This document shows positions 11,672 through 21,441 of a DNA stretch of 64,000 nucleotides, in pieces; position 1 is the stretch's first letter, and every line of letters starts with the position of its first letter. The notes below the pieces were generated by a model, which saw only the letters and a list, made by a program, of their open reading frames with translations, ran no database searches and was not told the origin of the DNA. The translations under genes and the position numbers were made by a program. The stretch comes from an uncultured Lachnospiraceae bacterium (GTDB taxonomy: Bacteria; Bacillota; Clostridia; Lachnospirales; Lachnospiraceae): assembly GCA_947589305.1 (NCBI GenBank), contig CANQAP010000001.1, forward strand, positions 496,001-560,000, given 5' to 3'.

Positions 11672-11700
11672 AACTTAACACCGTGTTTCTGCTTTGTCAA
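11672..11700 (-). promoter_or_regulatory. hrcA operon promoter (sigma-A type)
   Basis: On the minus strand a perfect -35 box TTGACA (11700-11695) is followed after 17 bp by TAAGTT (11677-11672), a weak -10. The start point would fall just ahead of the CIRCE element. The -35 is convincing and the exact -10 is less so. Confidence 0.6.
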
Positions 11701-11783
11701 GGATATTTTCATGAATTTATGAAGTTTTTTCCTCTGACACGCATTCGCTCCATCTATGGACGTATATCCATGGAAATTCGAAA

Positions 11784-11814
11784 CAAAAAAGGCTCTGTCC
11801 AATCCGACAAAGCC
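11784..11814 (-). terminator. rho-independent terminator of the XRE gene
   Basis: Read on the minus strand, GGCTTTGTC and GACAGAGCC form a 9-bp stem (one G-U pair) around a 6-base loop, followed directly by a T-run of six. It begins about 28 bp downstream of the XRE-family gene and separates it from the hrcA operon. Confidence 0.85.
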
Positions 11815-11841
11815 GTCACTCCTATATGTATCTGCCTGTTT

Positions 11842-12306
11842 CTAAATCCCCTGCTGCAATTCAAAAATTTTTATCGCAGTCGGGATATCCGTCTGGATCC
11901 ATCGCTCATATACCACGGTTCCGGTTCCGTAATATCCCTGCCGTGTGCGGTTTTTAAAATCCTCTTCCCGCAAGATAAAGCCGTCAAAATCATAGAAATC
12001 CTGAAGATTCTCATATGCCACCAACCGATATCCCACATAGATCAGGCGGTCTTCCCCTAAGATAAACAACTGATCGCGCAATTCCTTTATCAGATCCATA
12101 TGATTGGAGCATAATTCTTCAATCTGAAAATGCTCCTCCAAAAACACATAGATCCGTTTGATCAAATCAAAATCCAAGATCAGATTTCCCGCTTCCATGC
12201 TTGCTATCATATCTTCCGACGTACCGACACACTTTGCAAACAATCTTTGCGTAAATCCTAACGCTTCCCGTTTTTGCCGTAACCAATTTCCCGTAAAAAT
12301 CAGCAT
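11842..12306 (-). CDS. XRE-family HTH transcriptional regulator
   Basis: The first 55 residues form a Cro/C1-type helix-turn-helix (WLRQKREALGFTQRLFAKCVGTSEDMIASMEAGN). The remaining 100 residues have no motif I recognise: a stretch rich in aromatic and acidic residues that is probably a ligand or dimerisation domain. It has its own terminator and stands alone between hemW and the heat-shock operon, so its target genes cannot be inferred. GGAG precedes the ATG at 12306 at about 8 bp. DNA binding is well supported; the biological role is unknown. Confidence 0.8.
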   Translation of the reverse strand: MLIFTGNWLRQKREALGFTQRLFAKCVGTSEDMIASMEAGNLILDFDLIKRIYVFLEEHFQIEELCSNHMDLIKELRDQLFILGEDRLIYVGYRLVAYENLQDFYDFDGFILREEDFKNRTRQGYYGTGTVVYERWIQTDIPTAIKIFELQQGI

Positions 12307-12374
12307 ATGACCAGCTCCATTCCCACTCTATACTTCAATATATTCTTTCGTTTTGCCAAACATGAGTCCGCCGC

Positions 12375-13523
12375 CTAACCGAGCAGAAAATCTGCCATGA
12401 TCGTGTTGCTGACATCAATCCCGCGCTCGGTAAGCTGCAAACGGTCTCCCTGCCACCTTAACAGTCCTTGCGTGACATAAGGAGCAATCACCGTTCCATA
12501 CTGCTCATCCATAGAGATATGAAAACGGTCCTGAAATTCCTGTTTTGATACGCCGCGCATCATGCGAAGCCCAAGGAACATGAATTCTTCCATGCGGCTC
12601 TGTATGGTATCCGGCACCTGATCCTTTCTGATTACTGTTATATCACCGTTTTCCCATGGATGCAAATATTCCTGCATGTCCCGGGTATTTTCAAAACGGA
12701 TTCCCCTCAGGTATGAAGAAGCGCCCAAACCAAGCCCCAAATACTCTCCACCGGTCCAATATACCTGATTATGACGGCAGGCGTAACCGTCTTTCGCATA
12801 GTTTGATATCTCATATCGTTCATATCCTACGGCACTTAATATTTTATTCGCATATCGATACATCTGCCGCTCCGTCTGCTCGGACGGCAATGCAGCCAGC
12901 AGATCCGGAGAATTGGCAAGTACGGTCCCCTCCTCGATCGTCAGACTATAGACCGAAAGATGCTCCGGTTGTAATTCCAAGACTTTCGCCAAGGTTTTTC
13001 CGAAGGAATGCAGGGTCTGATTCGGCAAGGCAGACATCAGATCGACGTTGATATTCCGAAATCCCGCCTCCCTTGCCAACATATAATTCGCTATAAACTG
13101 CTCGTAGTTATGGATCCGTCCCAAACATTCCAATTCTTGTTTATCCGTACTCTGTAAACCGATACTCAGGCGGTTGATGCCGCAAGTACGATATTCTGCC
13201 AATTTACGGGCAGTCAAGGTTCCGGGGTTGCACTCTATCGTGATTTCCGCGCCTTCTTCCATGTTCCATACGGAATAGAGCTTGTGAAACAACCGCTCCA
13301 CAAGCCCTTCCTGCAACAGAGACGGCGTTCCTCCGCCCACAAAGACCGAAATGACACGATATGCCTTTGCCTCCTCTCTGTAATATTCGATTTCCCGACA
13401 TAATTGCTCCAAATAAGCGTTCTGTTCCTCTATGGATGGATTCGCAAACGACAAAAAATCACAATAGCAGCATTTCTTTACGCAAAACGGAATATGAATA
13501 TATAAGCTGATCTTTTTTTCCAT
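12375..13523 (-). CDS. hemW: radical SAM haem chaperone HemW
   Basis: The protein opens SLYIHIPFCVKKCCYCDF, the radical-SAM cluster motif CxxxCxxC preceded by the IHIPFC signature of the HemN/HemW family. The motif FVGGGTPSLL and the C-terminal HemN_C domain follow, and the length of 382 is typical of HemW. True coproporphyrinogen dehydrogenase HemN has a fourth conserved cysteine (CxxxCxxCxC); here the residue after CYCD is F, so HemW, a haem-trafficking protein, is the better name. It lies 29 bp downstream of lepA, an arrangement common in Firmicutes. GAGGGATC precedes the ATG. Confidence 0.92.
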   Translation of the reverse strand: MEKKISLYIHIPFCVKKCCYCDFLSFANPSIEEQNAYLEQLCREIEYYREEAKAYRVISVFVGGGTPSLLQEGLVERLFHKLYSVWNMEEGAEITIECNPGTLTARKLAEYRTCGINRLSIGLQSTDKQELECLGRIHNYEQFIANYMLAREAGFRNINVDLMSALPNQTLHSFGKTLAKVLELQPEHLSVYSLTIEEGTVLANSPDLLAALPSEQTERQMYRYANKILSAVGYERYEISNYAKDGYACRHNQVYWTGGEYLGLGLGASSYLRGIRFENTRDMQEYLHPWENGDITVIRKDQVPDTIQSRMEEFMFLGLRMMRGVSKQEFQDRFHISMDEQYGTVIAPYVTQGLLRWQGDRLQLTERGIDVSNTIMADFLLG

Positions 13524-13552
13524 CTTTGATCCCTCGTTCTATCCGCATCTTC

Positions 13553-15367
13553 TTATTCATTGTCCAACTTTAAGACACTCATAAAGGCTTTCTGCGGGAT
13601 CTCCACATTCCCGATCTGCCGCATCCGCTTTTTCCCCTCTTTTTGCTTTTCCAATAATTTCCGTTTTCTTGTGATATCGCCGCCGTAGCATTTTGCCAAG
13701 ACATCTTTTCGCATTGCTTTTACCGTTTCTCTTGCGATCACCTTACTTCCGATCGCCGCCTGAATCGGTATCTCGAACAAATGTCTCGGGATTTCTTCTT
13801 TTAATTTTTCACACATCTTGCGTCCCCGTTCATATGCACCGTCCGCATGTACGATAAAAGACAACGCGTCCACTTCTTCCCGATTGATCAGGATGTCCAG
13901 CTTCACCAGCTTGGACTGTCTGTATTCTTTCATTTCATAATCAAATGAGGCATATCCTCTGGAACGGGATTTCAGTACGTCAAAGAAATCATATATGATT
14001 TCATTCAGCGGCAATTCATATTTTAACAAAGCTCTGGTTTCTTCCATATATTCCATACTGATATAGATGCCCCGTCGTTCCTGACATAGCTGCATGATCG
14101 GTCCGACATATTCTTTTGCCACCATGATCTCGGCAGCCACAAACGGTTCTTCCATATATGCGATTTCCGACGGATCCGGCAGATTGGACGGATTGGTCAA
14201 TTCTAACTGTTCTCCGTTATTTTTATATACCCGGTATACAACACCCGGCGCCGTAGTCACCAGATCAAGATTATATTCGCGTTCTAAGCGTTCCTGAATG
14301 ATCTCTAAATGCAGCAGCCCCAAAAAGCCGCAGCGGAACCCGAATCCCAAAGCCACGGATGTCTCCGGTTCAAACTGCAATGCGGCGTCATTTAACTGCA
14401 GTTTTTCCAAAGCATCCCGTAAATCCGGATATTTTGCTCCGTCCGCCGGATATAAGCCGCAGTATACCATCGGATTGACTTTCTTGTATCCTGCAAGCGG
14501 TTCTGCCGCCGGATGAGCGGCATCCGTCACCGTATCCCCTACCTGCGTATCTTTCACATTTTTCAGGCTGGCAGTGATATAGCCTACCATACCGGCGGAC
14601 AGTTCGTCACATGGCAGAAACTGCCCTGCCCCGAAAATGCCGACCTCGACGACTTCCTCCTGCGCGCCGGTCGCCATCATGCGAATCTTGGTTCCCTTTT
14701 TTACACAGCCATTCTTGATACGGCAAAAAATAATTACCCCTTTGTATGGATCATAAATGCTATCAAAGATCAACGCCTGAAGCGGAGCGTCCGGATCTCC
14801 GTCCGGCGCAGGTATCTTTGCCACGATCTGTTCCAATACCTGATCGATATTGATTCCGGTCTTTGCGGAGATCAATGGGGCATCCTGTGCTTCTATGCCG
14901 ATCACATCTTCTATTTCGTTGATCACCCGCTCCGGTTGCGCGCTCGGCAGGTCGATTTTATTAATCACCGGCATCACTTCCAGATCGTGATCCATTGCCA
15001 GATATACATTCGCCAGTGTCTGGGCTTCGACTCCCTGCGCGGCATCCACCACTAAAATGGCGCCTTCGCAAGCTGCCAGACTACGAGAGACTTCATAATT
15101 GAAATCAACATGTCCGGGGGTGTCAATTAAATTAAAGATATATTCTTCTCCGTCCTGTGCCTGATAGACCGTACGGACAGCCTGTGCCTTGATCGTGATC
15201 CCCCGTTCACGCTCCAAATCCATATTATCCAACACCTGCGCCTGCATTTCCCGGCTGGTCAGCAATCCGGTCTTCTCAATGATGCGGTCCGCTAAGGTGG
15301 ATTTTCCATGGTCGATATGGGCGATGATACAAAAATTACGGATTTTTTTCTGATCGATATGAGACAT
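13553..15367 (-). CDS. lepA: elongation factor 4 (LepA)
   Basis: This translational GTPase back-translocates stalled ribosomes. G1 is [10 protein letters not shown]2 and G3 are RERGITI and DTPGHVDF, and G4 is NKIDLPSA. The C-terminal domain specific to LepA ends [15 protein letters not shown] and includes the lysine-rich segment [15 protein letters not shown]. The length of 604 residues is normal. AGGAGG lies 6 bp before the ATG. A promoter is visible at 15407-15435, and hemW follows closely. Confidence 0.97.
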   Translation of the reverse strand: MSHIDQKKIRNFCIIAHIDHGKSTLADRIIEKTGLLTSREMQAQVLDNMDLERERGITIKAQAVRTVYQAQDGEEYIFNLIDTPGHVDFNYEVSRSLAACEGAILVVDAAQGVEAQTLANVYLAMDHDLEVMPVINKIDLPSAQPERVINEIEDVIGIEAQDAPLISAKTGINIDQVLEQIVAKIPAPDGDPDAPLQALIFDSIYDPYKGVIIFCRIKNGCVKKGTKIRMMATGAQEEVVEVGIFGAGQFLPCDELSAGMVGYITASLKNVKDTQVGDTVTDAAHPAAEPLAGYKKVNPMVYCGLYPADGAKYPDLRDALEKLQLNDAALQFEPETSVALGFGFRCGFLGLLHLEIIQERLEREYNLDLVTTAPGVVYRVYKNNGEQLELTNPSNLPDPSEIAYMEEPFVAAEIMVAKEYVGPIMQLCQERRGIYISMEYMEETRALLKYELPLNEIIYDFFDVLKSRSRGYASFDYEMKEYRQSKLVKLDILINREEVDALSFIVHADGAYERGRKMCEKLKEEIPRHLFEIPIQAAIGSKVIARETVKAMRKDVLAKCYGGDITRKRKLLEKQKEGKKRMRQIGNVEIPQKAFMSVLKLDNE

Positions 15368-15406
15368 GTCTCCTCCTTCGTTCTTGCGCCAAAACTCTCT
15401 CAGGTC

Positions 15407-15435
15407 ATATTATCTCAATTTTCTTTTTTTTTCAA
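15407..15435 (-). promoter_or_regulatory. lepA promoter
   Basis: On the minus strand TTGAAA (15435-15430), a 17-bp spacer and TAATAT (15412-15407) form a good sigma-A promoter about 40 bp before lepA. Confidence 0.65.
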
Positions 15436-15551
15436 GTATTGCATGCTTTGCCCGTTCGGATACACCGACTTTTTTCCAATTTTTCCATCGTATAAACCAT
15501 AGCATTTTCGTAAATCCTTACATTACAAGTATGTAACAGGAGGATGCTTTT

Positions 15552-16334
15552 ATGGCACTGAATAAAGTGGACTTATGCGGAATGAACACATCCAAACTTC
15601 CATTATTGAACAACGAGGAAAAAGACCGGTTATTCCAACAGATTGAAGAAGGCGATTCCCATGCAAGGGAAGTGCTGATCGAAGGGAATCTCCGACTGGT
15701 ATTAAGCGTGATCCAGCGATTTTCCAACAGTGTGGAAAATGCGGATGATCTCTTTCAGATCGGATGTATCGGTTTAATGAAAGCCATTGACAATTTTGAC
15801 CGTTCTCTGATGGTGAAGTTTTCTACTTACGCGGTTCCAATGATCATTGGGGAATGTAAACGTTATTTACGAGACAATAACGCTATCCGCGTTTCCCGTT
15901 CCCTACGGGACATTGCCTATAAAGCGATATATGCCAAGGAGCAATTCATGCGTACCCATGATAAAGAACCGACCGTAGAGGAGATCGCATCCGAGATCGG
16001 CATTGACAAAGAATCGATTGTCATGGCGCTGGATGCGATTGCCAGTCCGATGTCTTTATACGAACCGGTTTATCAGGAAGGCGGCGATCACCTATATCTG
16101 ATGGATCAGGTCCGTGATAAAAAAAGCACGGAAGAATCATGGGTGGAAGATTTATCCCTGAAAGAAGCCATGAACCGCTTGTCGGAACGGGAATATAACA
16201 TCATTAAGCTCCGTTTTTTTGAAGGAAAAACCCAAACGGAAGTAGCAGAAGAAATATCCATTTCACAGGCTCAGGTCAGCCGTTTGGAAAAAGGCGCTTT
16301 AAAAAACATGCGTAAATATCTGTCAGAGTCCTGA
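15552..16334 (+). CDS. sigG: RNA polymerase sporulation sigma factor SigG
   Basis: The 260-residue protein has all sigma-70 regions used by sporulation factors: region 2 (EGNLRLVLSVIQRF, DLFQIGCIGLMKAIDNFD, VKFSTYAVPMIIGECKRYLRDN), region 3, and region 4 with the HTH QTEVAEEISISQAQVSRLEKGAL. The N-terminus MALNKVDLCGMNTSKLPLL is a hallmark of SigG, the late forespore factor. AGGAGG precedes the ATG by 6 bp. Unusually, it is on the plus strand and converges on sigE, with the two stop codons touching. In Bacillus and most clostridia, sigG follows spoIIGA-sigE in the same direction. It must therefore have its own promoter in 15370-15540; I could not assign a forespore-type promoter there with confidence. 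Confidence 0.96.
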   Translation: MALNKVDLCGMNTSKLPLLNNEEKDRLFQQIEEGDSHAREVLIEGNLRLVLSVIQRFSNSVENADDLFQIGCIGLMKAIDNFDRSLMVKFSTYAVPMIIGECKRYLRDNNAIRVSRSLRDIAYKAIYAKEQFMRTHDKEPTVEEIASEIGIDKESIVMALDAIASPMSLYEPVYQEGGDHLYLMDQVRDKKSTEESWVEDLSLKEAMNRLSEREYNIIKLRFFEGKTQTEVAEEISISQAQVSRLEKGALKNMRKYLSES

Positions 16335-17066
16335 TCAAGACACCATTTCCCGCTTTAGCCGTTTTATGATCTTCTTTTCCAGACGGGAGATGTAGGATTG
16401 CGATATCCCCAGCATATCCGCAACTTCCTTCTGGGTTAATTCGTCGCCGCTTTCTGAATTCAATCCGAAACGCAGTTCGATGATCAACCGCTCTCTCGGC
16501 GACAGAACCGACAACGCCTTTTGGAGCATTTTCCGGTCTACTTCGTCTTCGATATCCCGATAGATCACATCTTCATCCGTTCCGAGGATGTCCGACAGCA
16601 ACAATTCGTTACCGTCCCAGTCCACATTTAACGGTTCATCGATAGACACTTCCATTTTGGTCTTGTTTGTCCGTCTCAGATACATTAAAATCTCGTTTTC
16701 AATGCAACGGGAAGCATAGGTCGCCAATTTGATCTTTTTATCCGGTACAAAGGTATTGATCGCTTTGATCAAACCGATCGTACCGATTGAGATCAGATCT
16801 TCCACTCCGACGCCTGTATTGTCAAATTTTTTGGCTATGTAGACCACCAGCCTGAGATTCCTCTCGATCAGGACGCTTTTTGCTTCGGCTTCGCCCACCG
16901 TTCCCAATTTCGATAACAATTCGCCTTCCTGCTTGGCATCCAGCGGAGGAGGTAAGATCTCCGAACCTCCGATATAATGTATCTCGCCCCGCGGAGCGAA
17001 CAACAATCCTGCAAACCGTCCTACCATAGACAATTTGAATTGGTCATTACTTATTACCTGCAACAT
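16335..17066 (-). CDS. sigE: RNA polymerase sporulation sigma factor SigE (pro-form)
   Basis: This 243-residue mother-cell sigma factor has region 2 ([57 protein letters not shown]) and region 4 ([27 protein letters not shown]). The first 25 or so residues (hydrophobic and basic, [19 protein letters not shown]) correspond to the pro-sequence that SpoIIGA removes before activity. The start overlaps the end of spoIIGA by 13 bp, and its AGGAGG ribosome site lies inside that gene, so the two are translationally coupled. The stop abuts that of sigG on the other strand. Confidence 0.97.
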   Translation of the reverse strand: MLQVISNDQFKLSMVGRFAGLLFAPRGEIHYIGGSEILPPPLDAKQEGELLSKLGTVGEAEAKSVLIERNLRLVVYIAKKFDNTGVGVEDLISIGTIGLIKAINTFVPDKKIKLATYASRCIENEILMYLRRTNKTKMEVSIDEPLNVDWDGNELLLSDILGTDEDVIYRDIEDEVDRKMLQKALSVLSPRERLIIELRFGLNSESGDELTQKEVADMLGISQSYISRLEKKIIKRLKREMVS

Positions 17067-17977
17067 ATATATTCCTCCTGTTTTACAATATCTGTATGCA
17101 GCAACATCTGATAACGGTTACGATCTGAAAGCGGCGTACGACTGATCCCTACTATCACCTGTTCTCTGATCATACAGATATCACGGACTCTGAGGATCAT
17201 TTTGGCACATAGTATTCCCAGCATATCTCCCTGTGCCTCACCGACCGCCTGATAGGGTATCCACCGCGCTTTTTTCAACCGTTTGTCTGCAATCCGATCA
17301 TAATCAATTCTTCCTTCCTCTATATAGACCGATACCAAATCCCGGTACTCTTCCGGCAATATGCTTTGTATCCAAACCGGATCCGCTACCACTACCGGTC
17401 TGCGGCTGATCGGCTCCGTCAAAAAATTACCGGTATCCAGCCACCCGACGCCATAGACGTTTTTATCTTCAAAGTACAGCGACACCTGATACAGATCCAT
17501 ATGCTGTTCTTTGCGGTATCGTCGAAATCCAGCAGTCAGAACCGCTAAGATCATTCCGCTAAACCATGCCAGCAGCACAAGTTCCCGCAGTTGCAATCCT
17601 TTCTGCCCGAACTGACGGACCAGCCAATCACTGAACGGTGTAGAAAAATATAACCAATTCATCACACCTCCCAACAGAAAGGTTGTAACCAATTGGCAAC
17701 TGTAACATCTTAAAATACTCTTGATTCCTTTTGGCTGATATGCCAGATAACACATCAACATCCCTGTGATCCCATAGCCACATATGTAATAGATCCATTT
17801 TGCCGGAATCGGAATCCAAACGAGGAGAACGAACAAAATGCTTCCGGCAAGCGGGCTGAGCAGATACCGCCACCATACCGCCTGACGTCCGCAGATATAA
17901 CCGGTCAACCAGACAATCAAAAGGTTCATTCCAAAGTTGATCAAGAATAAAACATCTAAATAGATGGTGACCTTCAA
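17054..17977 (-). CDS. spoIIGA: sigma-E processing peptidase SpoIIGA
   Basis: The protease cleaves pro-SigE in the mother cell. The N-terminal half has five or so membrane helices ([20 protein letters not shown] and following). The C-terminal cytosolic half carries the aspartic-protease motif [10 protein letters not shown], with catalytic Asp near residue 181, close to Asp183 in Bacillus subtilis. A frame is open from 18103, but the first 42 codons are unlike the family. GGAGGGG is well spaced before a TTG at 17977, giving the expected start [14 protein letters not shown], so I take TTG as the start (307 residues). The gene lies between ftsZ and sigE, the classical position. Confidence 0.92.
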   Translation of the reverse strand: MKVTIYLDVLFLINFGMNLLIVWLTGYICGRQAVWWRYLLSPLAGSILFVLLVWIPIPAKWIYYICGYGITGMLMCYLAYQPKGIKSILRCYSCQLVTTFLLGGVMNWLYFSTPFSDWLVRQFGQKGLQLRELVLLAWFSGMILAVLTAGFRRYRKEQHMDLYQVSLYFEDKNVYGVGWLDTGNFLTEPISRRPVVVADPVWIQSILPEEYRDLVSVYIEEGRIDYDRIADKRLKKARWIPYQAVGEAQGDMLGILCAKMILRVRDICMIREQVIVGISRTPLSDRNRYQMLLHTDIVKQEEYICCR

Positions 17978-18133
17978 CGTTTCCCCTCCGTTTCTTTTCC
18001 ATAGTGTAATCCTTTTTCCGTGCGATTTCTGTCCGATTTTAGGGAGTGATTTCGACCGCGTGGGTAAATGGCAGGCAATAGAAAAGAGGCAGTTCGTTTC
18101 CAAACTGCCTCCGGTTCTTTCATGAACGGGTAT

Positions 18134-19378
18134 TTATTTTCTTCTTAAAAACTCCGGTATCTTGATGCCGCCCTCTACGTTTGATTTTGCCGGCGCTTTA
18201 TGTTCAACCGACTGCGGAGCGATCGTAGATGCCGGCTTTGGCGCTGTTGAAGCGGTAGCCGCCGCTCCACTTAAAAATGTAGGTTTCGCCATCGGCGTCG
18301 GCTGAACCGGCGCTGCCTGCTGTCCGGAACGCGGCTGAGCGATCGGCTGTCCGGAATAGGTCGGAATATTCACACCCGAGCCTGCCGGTTTTCCGACTGT
18401 GGCAAATCCGCCTACTGTCTGCTGTCTCGGCGCGTCAATTCCGGTCGCGATAATGGTAATGCTTAATTCATCGGTATTCGAATCCGCATCTACCGTACCG
18501 AAAATGATATTGACATCATCACCGGCAATCTCAGAGGCATAAGAAACCGCCTCGCTGGTATCCATAATACCGACATCTCCGGAGAAATTGATGATGATAT
18601 CGGTCGCTCCGGAAACAGTCGTCTCGAGCAGCGGACTTTCCATTGCCAGCTTGATTGCTTCCACTGCTTTATTCTCTCCGGATGCCTTGCCAATTCCGAT
18701 ATGCGCGATTCCCTTATCCCGCATAACCGTCTGGATATCCGCAAAATCCAAATTGATCAGTCCCGGCTTATTAATCAGGTCCGTTACGCCCTGAACACCC
18801 TGCTGCAATACTTCGTCCGCCTTTTTCAGGGCTTCCGGGATAGACGTATTCTTACTGCAGATCTGAAGCAGTTTATCATTCGGAATCACGATCAGCGTAT
18901 CCACGTTATCCCTCAACGCTTCGATACCTGTCAGTGCATTGTTCATTCTCGGTTTTCCTTCAAACTTAAACGGCTTGGTCACCACGCCAACTGTCAAAAT
19001 CCCCAGATTCTTAGCCATCTCTGCGATCTTCGGCGCGGCGCCCGTACCGGTACCGCCCCCCATACCACAGGTAACAAAGACCATATTGGCTTCTTTCATC
19101 AGGTCTACCAATTCTTCCCGATTCTCTTCTACCGCCTGCGCGCCGATCTCCGGTTTTGCGCCTGCTCCCAAACCTTTTGTGAGCTTTTCGCCGATCTGTA
19201 CCTTTGTCGTCGCCTTATTCAGTGCCAATGCCTGCTTGTCTGTATTTACCGCAACCAGTTCAACACCCTCTACATTTTCATCTATCATTCTGTTGACCGC
19301 ATTATTACCTGCGCCACCTACTCCGATCACTAAAATCTTAGCAGGTGTTCTCTCTTCTTTGGATTCGATCTCGATCAC
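18134..19378 (-). CDS. ftsZ: cell division GTPase FtsZ
   Basis: FtsZ polymerises into the division ring. The sequence shows [15 protein letters not shown], the tubulin signature [13 protein letters not shown], and the C-terminal conserved peptide KIPEFLRRK that binds FtsA or SepF. A flexible A/P/T-rich linker precedes that peptide. A longer frame starts at 19402, but GGAGG sits 8 bp before the GTG at 19378, and starting there gives [15 protein letters not shown], like other clostridial FtsZ proteins, so GTG is the probable start. It has its own promoter (19447-19475) in addition to read-through from divIB. Confidence 0.97.
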   Translation of the reverse strand: MIEIESKEERTPAKILVIGVGGAGNNAVNRMIDENVEGVELVAVNTDKQALALNKATTKVQIGEKLTKGLGAGAKPEIGAQAVEENREELVDLMKEANMVFVTCGMGGGTGTGAAPKIAEMAKNLGILTVGVVTKPFKFEGKPRMNNALTGIEALRDNVDTLIVIPNDKLLQICSKNTSIPEALKKADEVLQQGVQGVTDLINKPGLINLDFADIQTVMRDKGIAHIGIGKASGENKAVEAIKLAMESPLLETTVSGATDIIINFSGDVGIMDTSEAVSYASEIAGDDVNIIFGTVDADSNTDELSITIIATGIDAPRQQTVGGFATVGKPAGSGVNIPTYSGQPIAQPRSGQQAAPVQPTPMAKPTFLSGAAATASTAPKPASTIAPQSVEHKAPAKSNVEGGIKIPEFLRRK

Positions 19379-19446
19379 AGCTACGTCCTCCTTAACATTC
19401 ATTCATATTCTTCTTTTTTACAGAAAGATACATATACCTACTCTCT

Positions 19447-19475
19447 ATAATATAATTTTTTGGAACAAATTTCAA
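19447..19475 (-). promoter_or_regulatory. ftsZ promoter
   Basis: On the minus strand TTGAAA (19475-19470), 17 bp, TATTAT (19452-19447). It is located in the 80-bp gap between divIB and ftsZ and would allow ftsZ to be made independently of the upstream cluster. Confidence 0.65.
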
Positions 19476-19482
19476 CTGAAAC

Positions 19483-20235
19483 TTAATTGTTTTCCCGAAA
19501 AACTACATCACCTTTTTCAATCGTGTAATCTTTCATGTATAATGTACCGCTTTTCCCTTCAATGCTCTGCAGAATATTTCCCAGTTCACTGATCTGTTCT
19601 TCAATATTACTGCCGTCACCTAACAGAATGGTAATATTCTGATAATAAAGTATGATTTCATTTTGTGAGGTAAAACGGATATCATCCACTTGCAGATCAT
19701 TTTTCTGCAACAACTGCGTCAGTGTCAGGATGGTAAAGAAAAACTCTTTATCTTCAATCGGCAGCGGTTCATACATCACCATGGAATCAAAATGAATCCC
19801 CGTGATACATGGGATATCCGCCATTTTTTCCTGCGAGCTTTCCAACACTATGCCGTCTTTGTCAAAATACATATATTCATCCATAAACCGGATACAGCCT
19901 GCCAACGCTTTTTCATAAACCGTAATCGTAAGGACGTGGTTAGAAATGTATTCCACATCGATTTTTTCTATAAACGGTATCTCTTCCATCGGCTGCAATT
20001 TATACTTTAAATACAAAAGTAATGTATTTTGGCTGTGATTGTCTCCCATGACCATCTGTATGATCTCTTCTTCCGTATAATGGATGTTGCCGGTCACCTG
20101 AACGCTTTCTACCTTAAATTGCGTCATAACGACTAGGATGCCCGCGATCAACAGCACGATGATCATGCCCGCCGCCACCCTGCCGGCTCGGAATTTACGG
20201 TCTGTCGGTTGTTCGTTTTGTTCGTTTCTCTTCAC
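19483..20235 (-). CDS. divIB: cell division protein FtsQ/DivIB
   Basis: A single-pass membrane protein of 250 residues: a short charged cytoplasmic tail, a helix (AAGMIIVLLIAGILVVM), then a POTRA domain (FKVESVQVTGNIHYTEEEII) and a FtsQ-type beta domain. It belongs to the FtsQ-FtsL-FtsB complex that regulates septal peptidoglycan synthesis. The start codon is GTG with AGGGTG upstream. Position between ftsW and ftsZ fits the dcw order. In many clostridia murG lies here; it is absent. Confidence 0.88.
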   Translation of the reverse strand: MKRNEQNEQPTDRKFRAGRVAAGMIIVLLIAGILVVMTQFKVESVQVTGNIHYTEEEIIQMVMGDNHSQNTLLLYLKYKLQPMEEIPFIEKIDVEYISNHVLTITVYEKALAGCIRFMDEYMYFDKDGIVLESSQEKMADIPCITGIHFDSMVMYEPLPIEDKEFFFTILTLTQLLQKNDLQVDDIRFTSQNEIILYYQNITILLGDGSNIEEQISELGNILQSIEGKSGTLYMKDYTIEKGDVVFRENN

Positions 20236-20254
20236 AGCATCACCCTATTCCCGT

Positions 20255-21391
20255 CTATTTTCGCATCTTGATCTGCCGTGCCACGGACAGTACGATTCCC
20301 ATTTCAATCAGCAAAAAGACCAAGGACGTACCTCCGTAACTGATAAACGGCAGCGGAATACCGGTATTCGGTATCGTATTTGTAACAACTGCGACGTTAA
20401 TCAAGACCTGTACCGCAACGTGGGCAAGCACGCCCACAACCAGCAATGCGCCGTATAAATCTCTGGCGTTAAAAATGATCAGCGTCAGCCGCCAGATCAA
20501 TATGATAAACAGCAGGATCAGGCAAATGCCGCCTACCAATCCCAATTCCTCGCATATAACCGAAAAAATCATATCGTTATGGGCTTCGGGGATAAAATCC
20601 ATTTTCTGGATGCTCTGTCCCAAACCTTTTCCCCAGATGCCGCCGGAACCGATGGCATACAATGCCTGAAGCGTCTGAAATCCTTTGGGATGCGTTTCCA
20701 AATTCAGCCACGCATCGATACGGTCGCTCCGGTAACCGGCAGTCAGGATAAATAACGCGCCGCCAACCACGCCAAACAAGGCGATCACGATGAAATGCGA
20801 ATACTTCGGACTGGCTACAAATAAAATGGCAACAATGATGACACCGCAGATAATCGCCGTACTCAGATTCTCGATCGCAATAAAGGCTGTCAGTATCAGC
20901 GGCGGGATCATAATCTTCACCAGCATTTTCCAATCATTTAACTTCCATACCTGAACCGTTGTAGCAAACGCAACATACAGGATGATCGCCATTTTTGCCA
21001 GCTCGGACGGCTGAAACCGGAGCGGTCCGATCTCCAGCCAGCGGGTAGAGCCGCCGCTTGCGCTTCCGACGATCAGAACTGCCAAGGTCAGAAGCCCGAT
21101 TCCAAAAAATGCCAGTACCGTCACCCGTTTCAGGAAATGATAATCCACTTTTGAAACGATCAGCATACATACGATGCCCAACACAGCAAACACTGCCTGC
21201 CGCTTAAAGAAGTATGCGGCATCGCCAAAATCCAATGCAGCGGTATAGGAACTGGTGCTGTATATCATCACCAAGCCGAATCCGACCAAAAAAAGTATGA
21301 TAAACAACAGCGAATAGTCAAAGTATTCACCGGAATTCCAAAATCGTATCTGCTTTCTGCTTTGCTGATTGTCCTGTCGGTCTTCTCTCAT
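20255..21391 (-). CDS. ftsW: SEDS-family peptidoglycan polymerase FtsW (or SpoVE)
   Basis: A polytopic SEDS glycosyltransferase with about ten membrane helices. The motifs seen are GLVMIYSTSS, STRWLEIGPLRFQPSELAK, the long extracellular loop ending GKGLGQSIQKMDFIPEAHNDMIFSVICEELG, and the C-terminal LPFISYGGTSLV. It polymerises lipid II with a class B PBP partner at the septum. SpoVE is a close paralogue and cannot be told apart by eye. An AGAGGAG site before the ATG at 21391 (MREDRQDN) decides against the longer frame from 21445. Confidence 0.93.
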   Translation of the reverse strand: MREDRQDNQQSRKQIRFWNSGEYFDYSLLFIILFLVGFGLVMIYSTSSYTAALDFGDAAYFFKRQAVFAVLGIVCMLIVSKVDYHFLKRVTVLAFFGIGLLTLAVLIVGSASGGSTRWLEIGPLRFQPSELAKMAIILYVAFATTVQVWKLNDWKMLVKIMIPPLILTAFIAIENLSTAIICGVIIVAILFVASPKYSHFIVIALFGVVGGALFILTAGYRSDRIDAWLNLETHPKGFQTLQALYAIGSGGIWGKGLGQSIQKMDFIPEAHNDMIFSVICEELGLVGGICLILLFIILIWRLTLIIFNARDLYGALLVVGVLAHVAVQVLINVAVVTNTIPNTGIPLPFISYGGTSLVFLLIEMGIVLSVARQIKMRK

Positions 21392-21441
21392 CACGACACT
21401 CCTCTGATTTTCTACTATTGCCGCATTTCCAACAAACGCGA

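Noticed and set aside
11661-11841. Possible riboswitch or T-box between hrcA and the XRE gene
   Set aside because: The stretch is explained by the hrcA promoter, CIRCE and the XRE terminator; no conserved aptamer or T-box core was found.
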